The notes: a model not told the origin generated them from the sequence alone. A stretch of 27,767 nucleotides of DNA from Candidatus Gerdarchaeota archaeon (GCA_016840945.1 JAEORJ010000157.1:1-27767); one strand, 5' to 3'; counted from the stretch's first letter, positions 16,186 through 24,756 are shown. Numbers and translations: made by a program.

Positions 16186-16428
16186 ATGACATATTCTGAA
16201 ATACCTTCTGATAGCGAAACCATAAGAAATGAACAAAAGGAAATCGAAAATGGGATCCTAAAAGCGATTGCTGATTTCACAGATGAAAATGATTGGCCGG
16301 AGAATGCAGAAGCGGATGATATGCAAATACTCATAACACAACTTGCTCGGAGTGCTGCTCATTTACGGGAGAAAAGAAATGAAACAACTACTTATGTAGA
16401 GTTTACAAGAAAAGATGATGCGATATAA
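16186..16428 (+). CDS. Hypothetical small acidic protein
   Basis: An 80-residue, strongly acidic, cysteine-free protein, probably helical (SETIRNEQKEIENGILKAIADF and DDMQILITQLARSAAHLREK). It has no membrane segment and no recognised motif. The ATG is preceded by GGAT at eight nt, and a convincing TATA box stands 52 nt upstream, so it is probably real despite its size. It diverges from the 122-residue unknown gene and is followed, 249 nt later, by the S8e gene. That gap holds a 7-bp inverted repeat (AAAGGTT 16525-16531, AACCTTT 16546-16552), a 6-bp one (AGTAAG 16558-16563, CTTACT 16571-16576) and no other gene that I can support. Confidence 0.55.
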   Translation: MTYSEIPSDSETIRNEQKEIENGILKAIADFTDENDWPENAEADDMQILITQLARSAAHLREKRNETTTYVEFTRKDDAI

Positions 16429-16677
16429 ACTAATCCTAAAATCCTATCTTGAGCTTCACAAATAACTATGAAAATGAACGATGTAAAACAAAATTTTTTA
16501 TAGGTATTATCATCGTTTGAGACTAAAGGTTAGACAATAACTAAAAACCTTTTAATAAGTAAGTTTTGCACTTACTATCGTAATATACACAAGATTGAAA
16601 ATAATCGCAAAGGTTTTAAAGTAATCTTAATTGCGAATGAACTAGATTAAATACTAAATAAGTGGTTGTTGAAAAAA

Positions 16678-17379
16678 ATGGCACGATGGCAAGGCCTTAG
16701 TCGTAGAACAAAATCAGGTGCGCGATTGAAGAAGCACCATGAAAAACGAAAAGCTGAATTAGGTAGACCTGAAGCTCAAACAATTATAGGTGAACCTAGA
16801 ATAAGACCAATCAGAACTCTAGGTGGCAATTCAAAATTACGAGCTCTTCGTACTGATTATTGTAATTTAACTGATCCAGCTACAGGAAAAGCAGAAAAAG
16901 TTCGTATTTTAGATGTTGAAAGTAACCCTGCAAACAAAGAATATACCCGTCGAAAAGTAATGACAAAAGGAGCATTAATTAGAACTGAAAAAGGGTACGC
17001 AATAGTAACCAATAGACCTGGTCAAGAAGGTTTTATCTCAGCTGTCCCAACAAAAATTGATGTTCAACAAACTCAACAAAGAACTGTTTCAACTAAAAAG
17101 AAGAAAAGACAAACCATACAAACTAAAAAAGTTGGTAGCGCTGCTGGAACCCAAAAGAAAACAACAACCACTAAAAAAGCAGCACCAAAGCCAACACCAA
17201 AACCAGCTGAACCTAAAGCTGTACCAGCTAAGCCCGTTGAAAAGAAAGCTGAACCAAAAACAGAAGAAAAGAAAACTACCACCACTAAGAAAACAACAAC
17301 TGACACTAAATCAGCTTCAACAGCAAAGAAAACTAGTACTTCAACTAAAAAAGCTGAACCAAAAGATAAGAAAGAATAA
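16678..17379 (+). CDS. rps8e: Ribosomal protein S8e with long basic C-terminal tail
   Basis: Small-subunit ribosomal protein, 233 residues. Residues 1-123 are the S8e core: MARWQGLSRRTKSGARLKKH at the start, KRKAELGRP, GEPRIRPIRTLGGNSKLRALR and TNRPGQEGFISAV at its end. Archaeal S8e normally stops close to there (about 125-130 residues). Here about 110 further residues follow, made almost only of Lys, Thr, Ala, Pro, Ser and Glu, with the segment KKTTTTKK occurring twice, like a histone H1 tail or a eukaryotic ribosomal extension. The frame is uninterrupted. ATG 16678 is chosen because MARWQG is the universal S8e start; the TTG codons just upstream would only add a few residues. Possible TATA element TTTTAAAG at about 16613-16620. 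It stands alone and is not in a ribosomal operon. Confidence 0.93.
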   Translation: MARWQGLSRRTKSGARLKKHHEKRKAELGRPEAQTIIGEPRIRPIRTLGGNSKLRALRTDYCNLTDPATGKAEKVRILDVESNPANKEYTRRKVMTKGALIRTEKGYAIVTNRPGQEGFISAVPTKIDVQQTQQRTVSTKKKKRQTIQTKKVGSAAGTQKKTTTTKKAAPKPTPKPAEPKAVPAKPVEKKAEPKTEEKKTTTTKKTTTDTKSASTAKKTSTSTKKAEPKDKKE

Positions 17380-17384
17380 ATCAA

Positions 17385-17415
17385 TTTTTCATATTCTTTC
17401 TACAATTTTTCTTAA
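17385..17415 (+). terminator. T-rich terminator after rps8e
   Basis: Two runs of five T residues and one of four within 35 nt of the stop codon, with no stem, fit archaeal T-run termination. The gene converges on the 2-hydroxyacid dehydrogenase gene. Confidence 0.4.
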
Positions 17416-17418
17416 TTT

Positions 17419-18447
17419 TCAATATTCTCTTTCTAAATTAACTATATTTAAAAATTCAAATCTATTTTGAGCTATTCTGCTAATATTTTCAATTACTTCA
17501 TCCCATCTTCTAAGATCATTCATAGGTGATGCTGCACGATGAGGTGATAAGATGACATTATCTAACTCATGAAAAGGATGATTAAAGGGATATTTTCTAC
17601 CTTCTTCATTAGGAGTTGGTTGATAATTGTACCAGACATCAATAGCAGCTCCAGTTATTATTTGAGTTTTCAGGGCATTGTATAAGCTTTCTTCATCTAT
17701 TACCTCGCCCCTTGCAACGGTAACTAATAATCCATTTTCACCTAATAATTCAAGCTCTGTTTTTCCTATCATCCCTTTAGTTTGAGTTGTTAATGGTACC
17801 GCAACCATTAATGTATCAATTGCTTTCAGGAATTTTTTCAATTCATCATGAGTATATTTAGTAAATTTTGTGGGATAATCTTCAGCTCTTTGTGTATTCC
17901 AATCGCGTTTTAGTATGTGAAAATTAACATCAAACCCCGATAAAAATCGATGAACTTTAGAATTGATTGCTCCATAACCTAGTAATCCAATTTCTCTACC
18001 TCGTAGAGGAATCGATTGTGCATCACTATCACCTTTTCGCCATTGGCCCGTAACCATCCAATTATGATGTGGTATAATTTTGTTTGTTAGAGCCAATAAC
18101 ATTGCTGTTGCATGCTGAGCAGTAAAATAGGTGTTGCCATGACCATTAACCAAAACAACATCTCTGGTAGTATTGATTTTCTTAAATAAATCAATTAGAA
18201 GTTGAACTCCTGCTCCCGGATTGATAAATAAGCGTAATTTTTTAGCAATATTTAGTAACTCTTCTGTAGGGCGCCAACCGATAATAATATCAGCTTCAGG
18301 TGCGTATTTTAGGATAGTAGCATTATCAGTATTCTCAGGGAAAATTAACTTAACATTTGAGTATTTAGCCAAACCTTCTTGTAGATAATTCTTAAGCTCC
18401 TCTCTAACTTCCCAGATAAAAAGAACAGAGATATTAATAGAAGTCAT
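17419..18447 (-). CDS. D-2-hydroxyacid dehydrogenase family protein
   Basis: NAD(P)-dependent oxidoreductase-family protein, 342 residues. It has a flavodoxin-like substrate domain split around a Rossmann domain with GYGAINS (157-163), catalytic Arg in VARGEV (Arg246), and His in SPHRAA (His303). At the position of the usual catalytic Glu (in DVFxxEP) the sequence reads DVWYNYQP, placing Gln276 there, a Gln/His pair like that of NAD-formate dehydrogenases, although the FDH substrate residues are not otherwise recognisable. The real substrate is unknown. The dinucleotide motif differs from the common GxGxxG: its third Gly is replaced by Asn162-Ser163. The ATG start has AGGTGTGA eight nt upstream. 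It is a single-gene unit. Confidence 0.85.
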   Translation of the reverse strand: MTSINISVLFIWEVREELKNYLQEGLAKYSNVKLIFPENTDNATILKYAPEADIIIGWRPTEELLNIAKKLRLFINPGAGVQLLIDLFKKINTTRDVVLVNGHGNTYFTAQHATAMLLALTNKIIPHHNWMVTGQWRKGDSDAQSIPLRGREIGLLGYGAINSKVHRFLSGFDVNFHILKRDWNTQRAEDYPTKFTKYTHDELKKFLKAIDTLMVAVPLTTQTKGMIGKTELELLGENGLLVTVARGEVIDEESLYNALKTQIITGAAIDVWYNYQPTPNEEGRKYPFNHPFHELDNVILSPHRAASPMNDLRRWDEVIENISRIAQNRFEFLNIVNLEREY

Positions 18448-18548
18448 TTTTCACACCTGTTGATTTGCTGTAAGAATAATTAAAATTACTGCATTAGAAG
18501 CTTTTCTCTCCCAAATTCTTTAAATTTACTAATGTTGATTATTCTGCT

Positions 18549-19865
18549 ATGTCATTAGAAGAATTTGAAACTAAACAAAAAGAAATATGGCGAGAATGGT
18601 ATCTTGTTATTCAAGGATTCTTCTATTTTGCTCAAGGAGTGGCTTTTGCAGCGCTACTATATTTTCCTGTGATTATGACAGAATTCCTAACAAGACCAAA
18701 TGGCGACCCGATAGTAAGTGATGATGCTATCACCTATCAATTTCTAATTATGATCCCTTGGTATATTAAACTATTATATGGGCTTTTATCAGACAACGTA
18801 TCATTTAAAAAATTAGGCCGAAGAAAGCCCTATATTTTAATCGCTGGTTTATTTGGCTTAATTGGATGGTTCGTTCTACCAACATTTACTATCTTTAATG
18901 CTGGTTTCATTATTGTAGGATTAATACTTTCTTTAAGTATTGCACTAAGTGATGCTGTAATCGATAGCTTAGCTGTGGATATTACACCTCCTAAAAGGCG
19001 TGGTTGGATGCAAGGAGTTGGCTGGGGAGGTCGTGGAGCTGGAACAGCAATTGCAGGATTAATCTTTTATTTTATTTTGAATGATGAAAATTGGTCCATT
19101 GCATTCTATATGGCTGGTGCCTTAGTGGTTATTGCTTGTATTGTGGCAATGGCTTATCGTGAACCAAAGATTCTTGATTCAACGAAGATAACCTCAACTA
19201 GTTGGCAGGATTATAAGGTGGAACTTAAAAAAGGTGACACTTGGTTAGTAACTTTGTTTATGTTAATATCTGGTTCAGGTATAGCTTTGGTGTCTACTCT
19301 AACAACATTTCTGAATAATGTTACTTCTATTGACTTAGGAGGAATAGGACTAGGTATTACCTTCTTTGCTCTGGGGCAATTTGTCGGGGCATCGTTAATT
19401 GGTATATTGGGTGATTTTCTCCCTCTTTTTCTGGTAATTTCAGTTAGTACTGTTACTTACATCGGTGGAATCATTTCATTTATGTTTATCCCATATACAA
19501 ATATAACAATAGTTTATGTTATAGTAGGTATTATTGGGGCATTGAATGGAGGGTATGAAGCAACACAAATGCGAATTGGTATGGAGTATTCACAGGGACC
19601 TATTGGTGGTTCATTATACAATTGGTACATGTCAGTTTCCAATATAGGTCAAATCGGTTTAGGATCAATTGTTATTGCCCAATTAGTAGATCCTCTAGGT
19701 GGATATGAATATTCGATGCAATTTGCAAGTGCATTTTTACTTCTGGCTTTAATCCCCGGATTTTTCTTAATACGAAAGATAATCGCTAGGAGAAAAGAGC
19801 TAGCTTTGGGCACTAAAAACCAACAAAAAACAAAAGAAGAAAAAGAAGAAGAACTGATTAATTAG
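18549..19865 (+). CDS. Major facilitator superfamily transporter
   Basis: Polytopic inner-membrane transporter, 438 residues with about twelve hydrophobic helices and a charged cytoplasmic C-terminal tail (KTKEEKEEELIN). The loop between helices 2 and 3 has the MFS motif A in the form YGLLSDNVSFKKLGRRKPY (77-95), and a basic loop PPKRRGWMQGVGWGGRGAG follows helix 5 or so. The overall look is nearer to the BT1/folate-biopterin or PAT-type MFS branches than to sugar porters, but the substrate cannot be assigned. It converges on the ABC ATPase gene with a shared hairpin at the junction and is divergent from the 2-hydroxyacid dehydrogenase gene. Confidence 0.85.
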   Translation: MSLEEFETKQKEIWREWYLVIQGFFYFAQGVAFAALLYFPVIMTEFLTRPNGDPIVSDDAITYQFLIMIPWYIKLLYGLLSDNVSFKKLGRRKPYILIAGLFGLIGWFVLPTFTIFNAGFIIVGLILSLSIALSDAVIDSLAVDITPPKRRGWMQGVGWGGRGAGTAIAGLIFYFILNDENWSIAFYMAGALVVIACIVAMAYREPKILDSTKITSTSWQDYKVELKKGDTWLVTLFMLISGSGIALVSTLTTFLNNVTSIDLGGIGLGITFFALGQFVGASLIGILGDFLPLFLVISVSTVTYIGGIISFMFIPYTNITIVYVIVGIIGALNGGYEATQMRIGMEYSQGPIGGSLYNWYMSVSNIGQIGLGSIVIAQLVDPLGGYEYSMQFASAFLLLALIPGFFLIRKIIARRKELALGTKNQQKTKEEKEEELIN

Positions 19866-19876
19866 AAAAAATGTAA

Positions 19877-19910
19877 GTGATGGTTTCTTATGAAATAGTA
19901 AGACCATCAC
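19877..19910. terminator. Bidirectional hairpin at MFS/ABC convergent junction
   Basis: GTGATGG (19877-19883) pairs with CCATCAC (19904-19910), and TCTTA (19886-19890) with TAAGA (19899-19903), making a stem of 12 bp with a small bulge and an 8-nt loop. A run of six T lies shortly beyond on the minus-strand side, and a T-rich stretch on the plus-strand side. The stem includes the stop codon of the ABC gene. Confidence 0.55.
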
Positions 19911-21543
19911 GATTAATTTTTCCATCAACAAGCTCAATTGCCCTTATTCCATCTTTGATTAAATTGATATCATGTGTGGCAATAATAAAGGTAATATTAG
20001 AAGACTCATGTAAAGCATAAATTTCTTTAATAGCTTGTTCTGCTAGCTCTGAATCTAAGTTGGCTGTTGGTTCATCCAAAACGATGATTGGAGGGTAGTC
20101 ATTATTAGCTATTGCTAGTGAAGCTCTTTGAAGTTCACCACCAGAGATTTCTAATGGGTAGGAAAATTGTCTGTGTTCGATATTGAAACGCTTGAGTTGT
20201 TCGATGATTTTTTCATCATAACTAGTATCTTTTCGTATCCACTTTCCAGCAAACACATCCTTCAAATAGAAATTCTCATCAATTGTTAAGAATGGATGCA
20301 GATTTCCTTGTTGAGAAACAAGACCTATTTGTTCTCTTCGGAAATCCGATCTTGCTGAATCAGTTATATTGCTAAATGGTTTTTCAAGAACACTAATATC
20401 ACCACTAGTAATGCCCTCTAATCCCGTAAGTAATTTGACTAAAGTTGTTTTACCAGAACCACTTGGACCTAAAATAAATACCAATTCACCTTCTTTGATA
20501 GTAAGATTGATGTCTTGTAAAGCTTGAACCTCAATACTATTACTAGTATAAATCTTGGATACGTTGTTTAGCTGCACTGCAACTTTAGCTTTTTTGAAAT
20601 ATTTTTTAGGTATATCTTCTACCTTCAATACTTTGCGGCGTTCTTTGATGTCTTCTAATTTGATAATTTCGGGTTTAAGGCCTTTAGGATGAATAAGTTT
20701 TACTTCGCCCTTTTCAGAAACTTCAAGATCTACATCCGTTTCTAATTTTAACATTTCTAAAACGAAATCGGGGAGTCTAATGCTGCCAGTAGTATCAATT
20801 TGGCTCTTGAATTTAATCTGAAAAGAAGTCCTACCACTATAGGCTAATTGTTCTTCTACTCCTAAAATGGTTGATACTCGACCATCTCGTATCTCACAGG
20901 TTTTATCAACCCCTTCTTGAAACCTAGGGTCGTGTGTGACGACTAGAACGGTCACACCAAAATCTCGAGTAATTTGTCGCAGTAATTCTTTCACACGTTC
21001 AGTGTTAACACTATCCAATTGACCCGTAGGTTCGTCACATAGTAACACAGGGACATTTTTCGCTAAAGCACTAGCTATAGCAGTTCGGATCATTTCCCCG
21101 CCAGATAAATGTCTCACTTGTCGATTTTTTAGGTGAAGTATTCCTAACCTTTCCAGTATTTTATCATGGTCTACTAAGTATTCTTCCTTTCCAGGGGCCT
21201 TCAAACTACTAGTAAATTTTAGATTATCTTCTACTGAGCCATCCAAAAAAAGTGTTCTTTCTGGAAATTGATCTACAATGCCTATCATTGAATAGCGATA
21301 TTTATTTAATTCGCTCTCTGAAAGATTAGTAAGTTCATAATTTCCAACAACAACTTGTCCACTGGATATTGTTTCTATGCCTGCTAAGACATTAATCAAT
21401 GTGGTTTTTCCTGAACCACTCGGACCAACGATAGTAATTATTTCTCCTTTGTTAACTTTAAGGTCACAACCTCTTAAAGCAGGTATTCGTGTATTTGTTT
21501 CTTCATCAGTGTAAATTTTTATTAGATCTTTGCAAATAATCAT
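19888..21543 (-). CDS. Tandem-domain ABC ATPase (MacB/LolD type) with AbrB-like insert
   Basis: Cytoplasmic energising subunit with two complete nucleotide-binding domains in one 551-residue chain. NBD1: Walker A GPSGSGKT (40-47), Q92, signature LSGGE (146-150), Walker B with Asp170/Glu171, His204. NBD2: Walker A 359-366, Gln411, ISGGE (466-470), Asp490/Glu491, His524. Both are of the MacB/LolD/FtsE subgroup and both look catalytically complete. The linker (230-320) includes a segment (240-287: TTGSIRLPDFVLEMLKLETD then DLEVSEKGEVKLIHP) with the pattern of an AbrB/SpoVT swapped-hairpin domain. The ATG start has GGAGTGA upstream. It begins 7 nt after the permease stop, so the two are one operon. 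Fusion of two NBDs fits a single large permease as partner. Confidence 0.9.
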   Translation of the reverse strand: MIICKDLIKIYTDEETNTRIPALRGCDLKVNKGEIITIVGPSGSGKTTLINVLAGIETISSGQVVVGNYELTNLSESELNKYRYSMIGIVDQFPERTLFLDGSVEDNLKFTSSLKAPGKEEYLVDHDKILERLGILHLKNRQVRHLSGGEMIRTAIASALAKNVPVLLCDEPTGQLDSVNTERVKELLRQITRDFGVTVLVVTHDPRFQEGVDKTCEIRDGRVSTILGVEEQLAYSGRTSFQIKFKSQIDTTGSIRLPDFVLEMLKLETDVDLEVSEKGEVKLIHPKGLKPEIIKLEDIKERRKVLKVEDIPKKYFKKAKVAVQLNNVSKIYTSNSIEVQALQDINLTIKEGELVFILGPSGSGKTTLVKLLTGLEGITSGDISVLEKPFSNITDSARSDFRREQIGLVSQQGNLHPFLTIDENFYLKDVFAGKWIRKDTSYDEKIIEQLKRFNIEHRQFSYPLEISGGELQRASLAIANNDYPPIIVLDEPTANLDSELAEQAIKEIYALHESSNITFIIATHDINLIKDGIRAIELVDGKINRDGLTIS

Positions 21544-21550
21544 TGGTCTT

Positions 21551-24421
21551 TCACTCCTGTTTAATAGGTCTATATTTTCTTACTTGTGGTATAATTTCCA
21601 GTAGCCAACCACCTAGAATTAACCCATAAGATAATACTATAATAATAAGAATTATCCACCAAGGTAACCATGGTGCGAATCTTATGTATTCATTTTGAAT
21701 AACTAACAAATAAGGTATAACGTTTCGTAGTATTGGTATTGTGACTCCAAAGGATAAAACTATGGGCATTAATAATATGAATAATAATTCAATTGTAAAA
21801 CTGGACCAAATTTGCCTCTTCTTTGCACCAATTTGGTATTCTGATTCAATCACTCTTATTCTTTGATAATAGTTATTTCTCGCAGTAATATAACCATAGA
21901 ATATAGTTATAATCACAGTAATAACTGATGCAAAAATGAAATAATTTTTACCAAAATTGCTAACATAATCATCAAGAGTTTCTTGATATTCAGAAGGAGT
22001 TATAGCTTGTAATCCCAAATTTAAGAATAATTCTTGTTTAATATAGGTATAATTTGCATTAGGAGTTGTTTTTATCATAACATAGTTATTTTGTGAAATG
22101 CTAACATCAGAGCTTGTTTTATTTAATAATTGATCACTAGTTAGCTTGCTTGTTACCAAATTAAAAATATCACCTAGTTCATAATATGCTACCCCACCAC
22201 CTATTCTATCTAGTAATGGGAAAATTTCAAAGCTATTGACATAGGACATGTTATAAGGCACTTGATAGTAATAATGCCATAAAGCACTAGTAAAATTCCT
22301 ATCTTTATCATAGTCATTCTTACTTGCATATTTCTTAGACATGAGATAGGTCATATTATTAGCTAACTCTTCGATATCACTCTGATCGTAGATTGTATGA
22401 TCAAATAACTCTGGATTAATTATTTGCAGATATTCAGTAACATTATGTATACTAAGCAGACGCATATGAAATGGTAACCGATAGTAGTATTCACCCCATG
22501 AGTAATAATTCAAATAGATAAGACTAACTTGAGTTACAGCTTCAATACCTTCTATATCTGTTAAATTATGCATGTAAAAGTTCAGATATTCAGGCCAATT
22601 ATAAATGATCATATCTGAGAATCCTGTTCCTAGTTGAGCTTCCATAGAAATATGGTCATCAATAGATTTGTTTAGAATTAATCCCGGAGTAAGTCCCAAT
22701 CCAATCATAAAAGCCACCAGCATAACCCTTTGGTAGTTTTTACTATAAATTGACAAATGCTTCAGTGACAAAGTGAAATAGCTCTTAGTATTCATCCATG
22801 CTTTCTTACCAATGAAATTCCAGAAAAGGGCTAATAATCTACTAAATAACAAAAATACCGATGCTAGGATGAAGAGAAGCCCAATAGCTATTATAACTAT
22901 AAATGATAGCTGTAGTTGAAATAGATAATCTTCCAAGTACCCAAAAGCCCCATAACCAAATAATGGGATTAAATACATGCCTGTAAAACCTATTGCAATG
23001 AATCCCAAACCAGGTAAAAACATTAACACTTCTGTTGCAGAGAAGAACTTCCGTAACTTTTCCCCTCGTTTTGATTTGAACCTTACAGCGGTTAATTTAG
23101 TCGTTTTCTTCGCCAAAGAATTTTCTATCAAATAGCCCCCGATAAAGAATATCATGAATAAAAGAAATATTGTTACGAACACAACGGGTTCAATAATTGA
23201 TAGGATATAATCGGTAAATGAAGTATACCCCATACCCATGAAAGCAAAATAACCAATAAATGTACCTAGGAATGCTCCTCCTAATAGGCAACTCGTACTA
23301 ATAATGAAATTTTCAAGTGAGATCATTCTTCGAATGGATTTATACTCTAACCCTTGTATTTTTAGCAATTTAAATTTCGATTCCATCTCATAATTGCCAA
23401 TTTTGAATGTTTCAATGGCGACTAATCCAAAAAGGAATAGAATTGGAATACTAGATGAAAATGTTCGACTCGTCTCAGCCATCCAATCATAATTAAATCC
23501 CATTAAAAGATAACGAACATCGTTACAAAAATCATATTCATAATAATTAGCTATCATATATTGGTTGAAATTTTTCAAATAAGTTGATATGCTTCTTACG
23601 TGGGATGCTTTAAATTGATAATTAAAATCAATTTCATGAATTAGCTCCCCATTATAGAAATCAAAATCACTCATTATAATTCTGAAATAATCAAAGCTTG
23701 TGATAAAAATATCACTATAAGGATCTTCATACATCGGCCAACCATATTCTGAATATCGCTTCACAACATCTCGAGAAAACCCATCATAATACAAATATTC
23801 CCCAGGATTTTCGATAATTCCAACAATGGTTAAATTTTGGGTATATAGATCTACATTTTGTCTCCCATAGAGATGTATAGTGTCAGTTAAATTATAGGTA
23901 CTATTTTCTAAAGATCTAATATAGATGATTTCAGAGCTATTTTGAGGTGCTCGCCCTTCAACTAAATTATCGAATATTGATAATATAGACTCGTTATCCA
24001 AAGATGAAATTTCATGAGTGTAAAATTCTTCAGTTTCATTAACATAGGTGTAAACTGGTGCCGAGATAGATACAGTGTAGTTACTAACAACACCGGGCAT
24101 TATTGTATCAATGTCATCATACAATTGACTTGAATAATAGGTCATATAATAAGAAGGCAGATTAATTGTAGAATATTGTGTTGTATATCTTACTGAACTA
24201 ACTCGATTATCACTTCTAAAATCATAGTTCCCAATATAATTATCATTAAAGAATTTGTATCGATAGGAATACCAAGTGACAAAGAATGTTGTAATAGCAA
24301 GAAAAACCATTAATCCTGTAAAGATAGTGATTAATAATCGTTTCTTACCCGTTTTCAAAAAAATCCTGAATACTTTATTGAAGGAAAAGGTAATTTTACC
24401 TTTCTTGTTTTTATCAGACAA
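21551..24421 (-). CDS. MacB/FtsX-type ABC permease
   Basis: Large membrane protein of 956 residues. TM1 at about 28-50; a long outside domain (about 52-322) with MacB-core traits (VEGRAPQNSSEIIYI and NLTIVGIIENPGEY); TM2-4 at about 323-340, 369-395 and 408-432; TM5-7 at about 466-488, 503-530 and 564-584; a second outside domain (about 585-815); then three final TMs at about 820-940. Segments KLLKIQGLEYKSIRRMISLE and, near the end, a matching SEYQIGAKKRQIWSSFTIEL are FtsX-domain hallmarks, so two FtsX units sit in one chain. Both outside domains are Tyr-rich with many N-x-S/T sequons. Start is TTG 24421; the next upstream in-frame codons reach a TGA with no ATG. It likely exports a lipid, peptide or surface component, or transmits force, rather than importing. 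Confidence 0.85.
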   Translation of the reverse strand: MSDKNKKGKITFSFNKVFRIFLKTGKKRLLITIFTGLMVFLAITTFFVTWYSYRYKFFNDNYIGNYDFRSDNRVSSVRYTTQYSTINLPSYYMTYYSSQLYDDIDTIMPGVVSNYTVSISAPVYTYVNETEEFYTHEISSLDNESILSIFDNLVEGRAPQNSSEIIYIRSLENSTYNLTDTIHLYGRQNVDLYTQNLTIVGIIENPGEYLYYDGFSRDVVKRYSEYGWPMYEDPYSDIFITSFDYFRIIMSDFDFYNGELIHEIDFNYQFKASHVRSISTYLKNFNQYMIANYYEYDFCNDVRYLLMGFNYDWMAETSRTFSSSIPILFLFGLVAIETFKIGNYEMESKFKLLKIQGLEYKSIRRMISLENFIISTSCLLGGAFLGTFIGYFAFMGMGYTSFTDYILSIIEPVVFVTIFLLFMIFFIGGYLIENSLAKKTTKLTAVRFKSKRGEKLRKFFSATEVLMFLPGLGFIAIGFTGMYLIPLFGYGAFGYLEDYLFQLQLSFIVIIAIGLLFILASVFLLFSRLLALFWNFIGKKAWMNTKSYFTLSLKHLSIYSKNYQRVMLVAFMIGLGLTPGLILNKSIDDHISMEAQLGTGFSDMIIYNWPEYLNFYMHNLTDIEGIEAVTQVSLIYLNYYSWGEYYYRLPFHMRLLSIHNVTEYLQIINPELFDHTIYDQSDIEELANNMTYLMSKKYASKNDYDKDRNFTSALWHYYYQVPYNMSYVNSFEIFPLLDRIGGGVAYYELGDIFNLVTSKLTSDQLLNKTSSDVSISQNNYVMIKTTPNANYTYIKQELFLNLGLQAITPSEYQETLDDYVSNFGKNYFIFASVITVIITIFYGYITARNNYYQRIRVIESEYQIGAKKRQIWSSFTIELLFILLMPIVLSFGVTIPILRNVIPYLLVIQNEYIRFAPWLPWWIILIIIVLSYGLILGGWLLEIIPQVRKYRPIKQE

Positions 24422-24565
24422 TTTCCCGGAGCCTCAAATCTCTTTTCCAATAAGGGGTAATAGTTCATCACTCTTAAAAAAGTATCATTTTTAACGAAAA
24501 TTTTTAATTAGACAAAAATCAGTTTTTCTATGTGGATGTCATAAAATTGATTATACTCGCTATGT

Positions 24566-24637
24566 GCTTCGATGCGAGTGGATCTCGCTCGCAACCATTT
24601 GAAGAGAACTGGTTAGCGAAGCTTAGATTAGGTCCAC
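24566..24637. other. Structured G+C-richer element in divergent gap (possible ncRNA or leader)
   Basis: This lies in the longest gene-free stretch (24422-24768, 347 nt, between the permease and the DRG gene). About half of the bases of 24566-24622 are G or C, in contrast to the A/T-dominated gaps elsewhere. It can form GCTTCG/CGAAGC (24566-24571 with 24617-24622) enclosing TGCGAG/CTCGCA (24573-24578 with 24588-24593) and AACCA/TGGTT. An alternative fold is a single stem, TCGCAACCA (24589-24597) with TGGTT-A-GCGA (24610-24619), closed by GTGGA/TCCAC (24578-24582 with 24633-24637). It matches no tRNA, C/D or H/ACA pattern I know. The strand is undecided. The rest of the gap shows nothing clear. 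Confidence 0.35.
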
Positions 24638-24756
24638 TTTATTTCTGGTAAGAGGTTTTCAGAGTCTACTTGATTCTAGAAGAGTAAGTGTAACCTTAGT
24701 ATTATTTTCTGACCTTTTTTCTTCAAAGAGCTGAGTTTGTGAATTTAAAGAAAAAA

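Noticed and set aside
16525..16576. Two small inverted repeats upstream of rps8e (AAAGGTT/AACCTTT and AGTAAG/CTTACT)
   Set aside because: Short arms in A+T-rich sequence; no T-run or TATA relation that would make them a terminator or clear operator.
17057..17470. Long open frames on both strands across the 3' part of rps8e
   Set aside because: They are by-products of the low-complexity Lys/Thr/Ala-rich tail and give Lys/Leu- or Val/Phe-rich translations without domain character.
24640..24700. Second weak fold (AGGTT/AACCT) after the structured element in the permease/DRG gap
   Set aside because: The inner part does not pair without several mismatches, so it does not stand out from chance.
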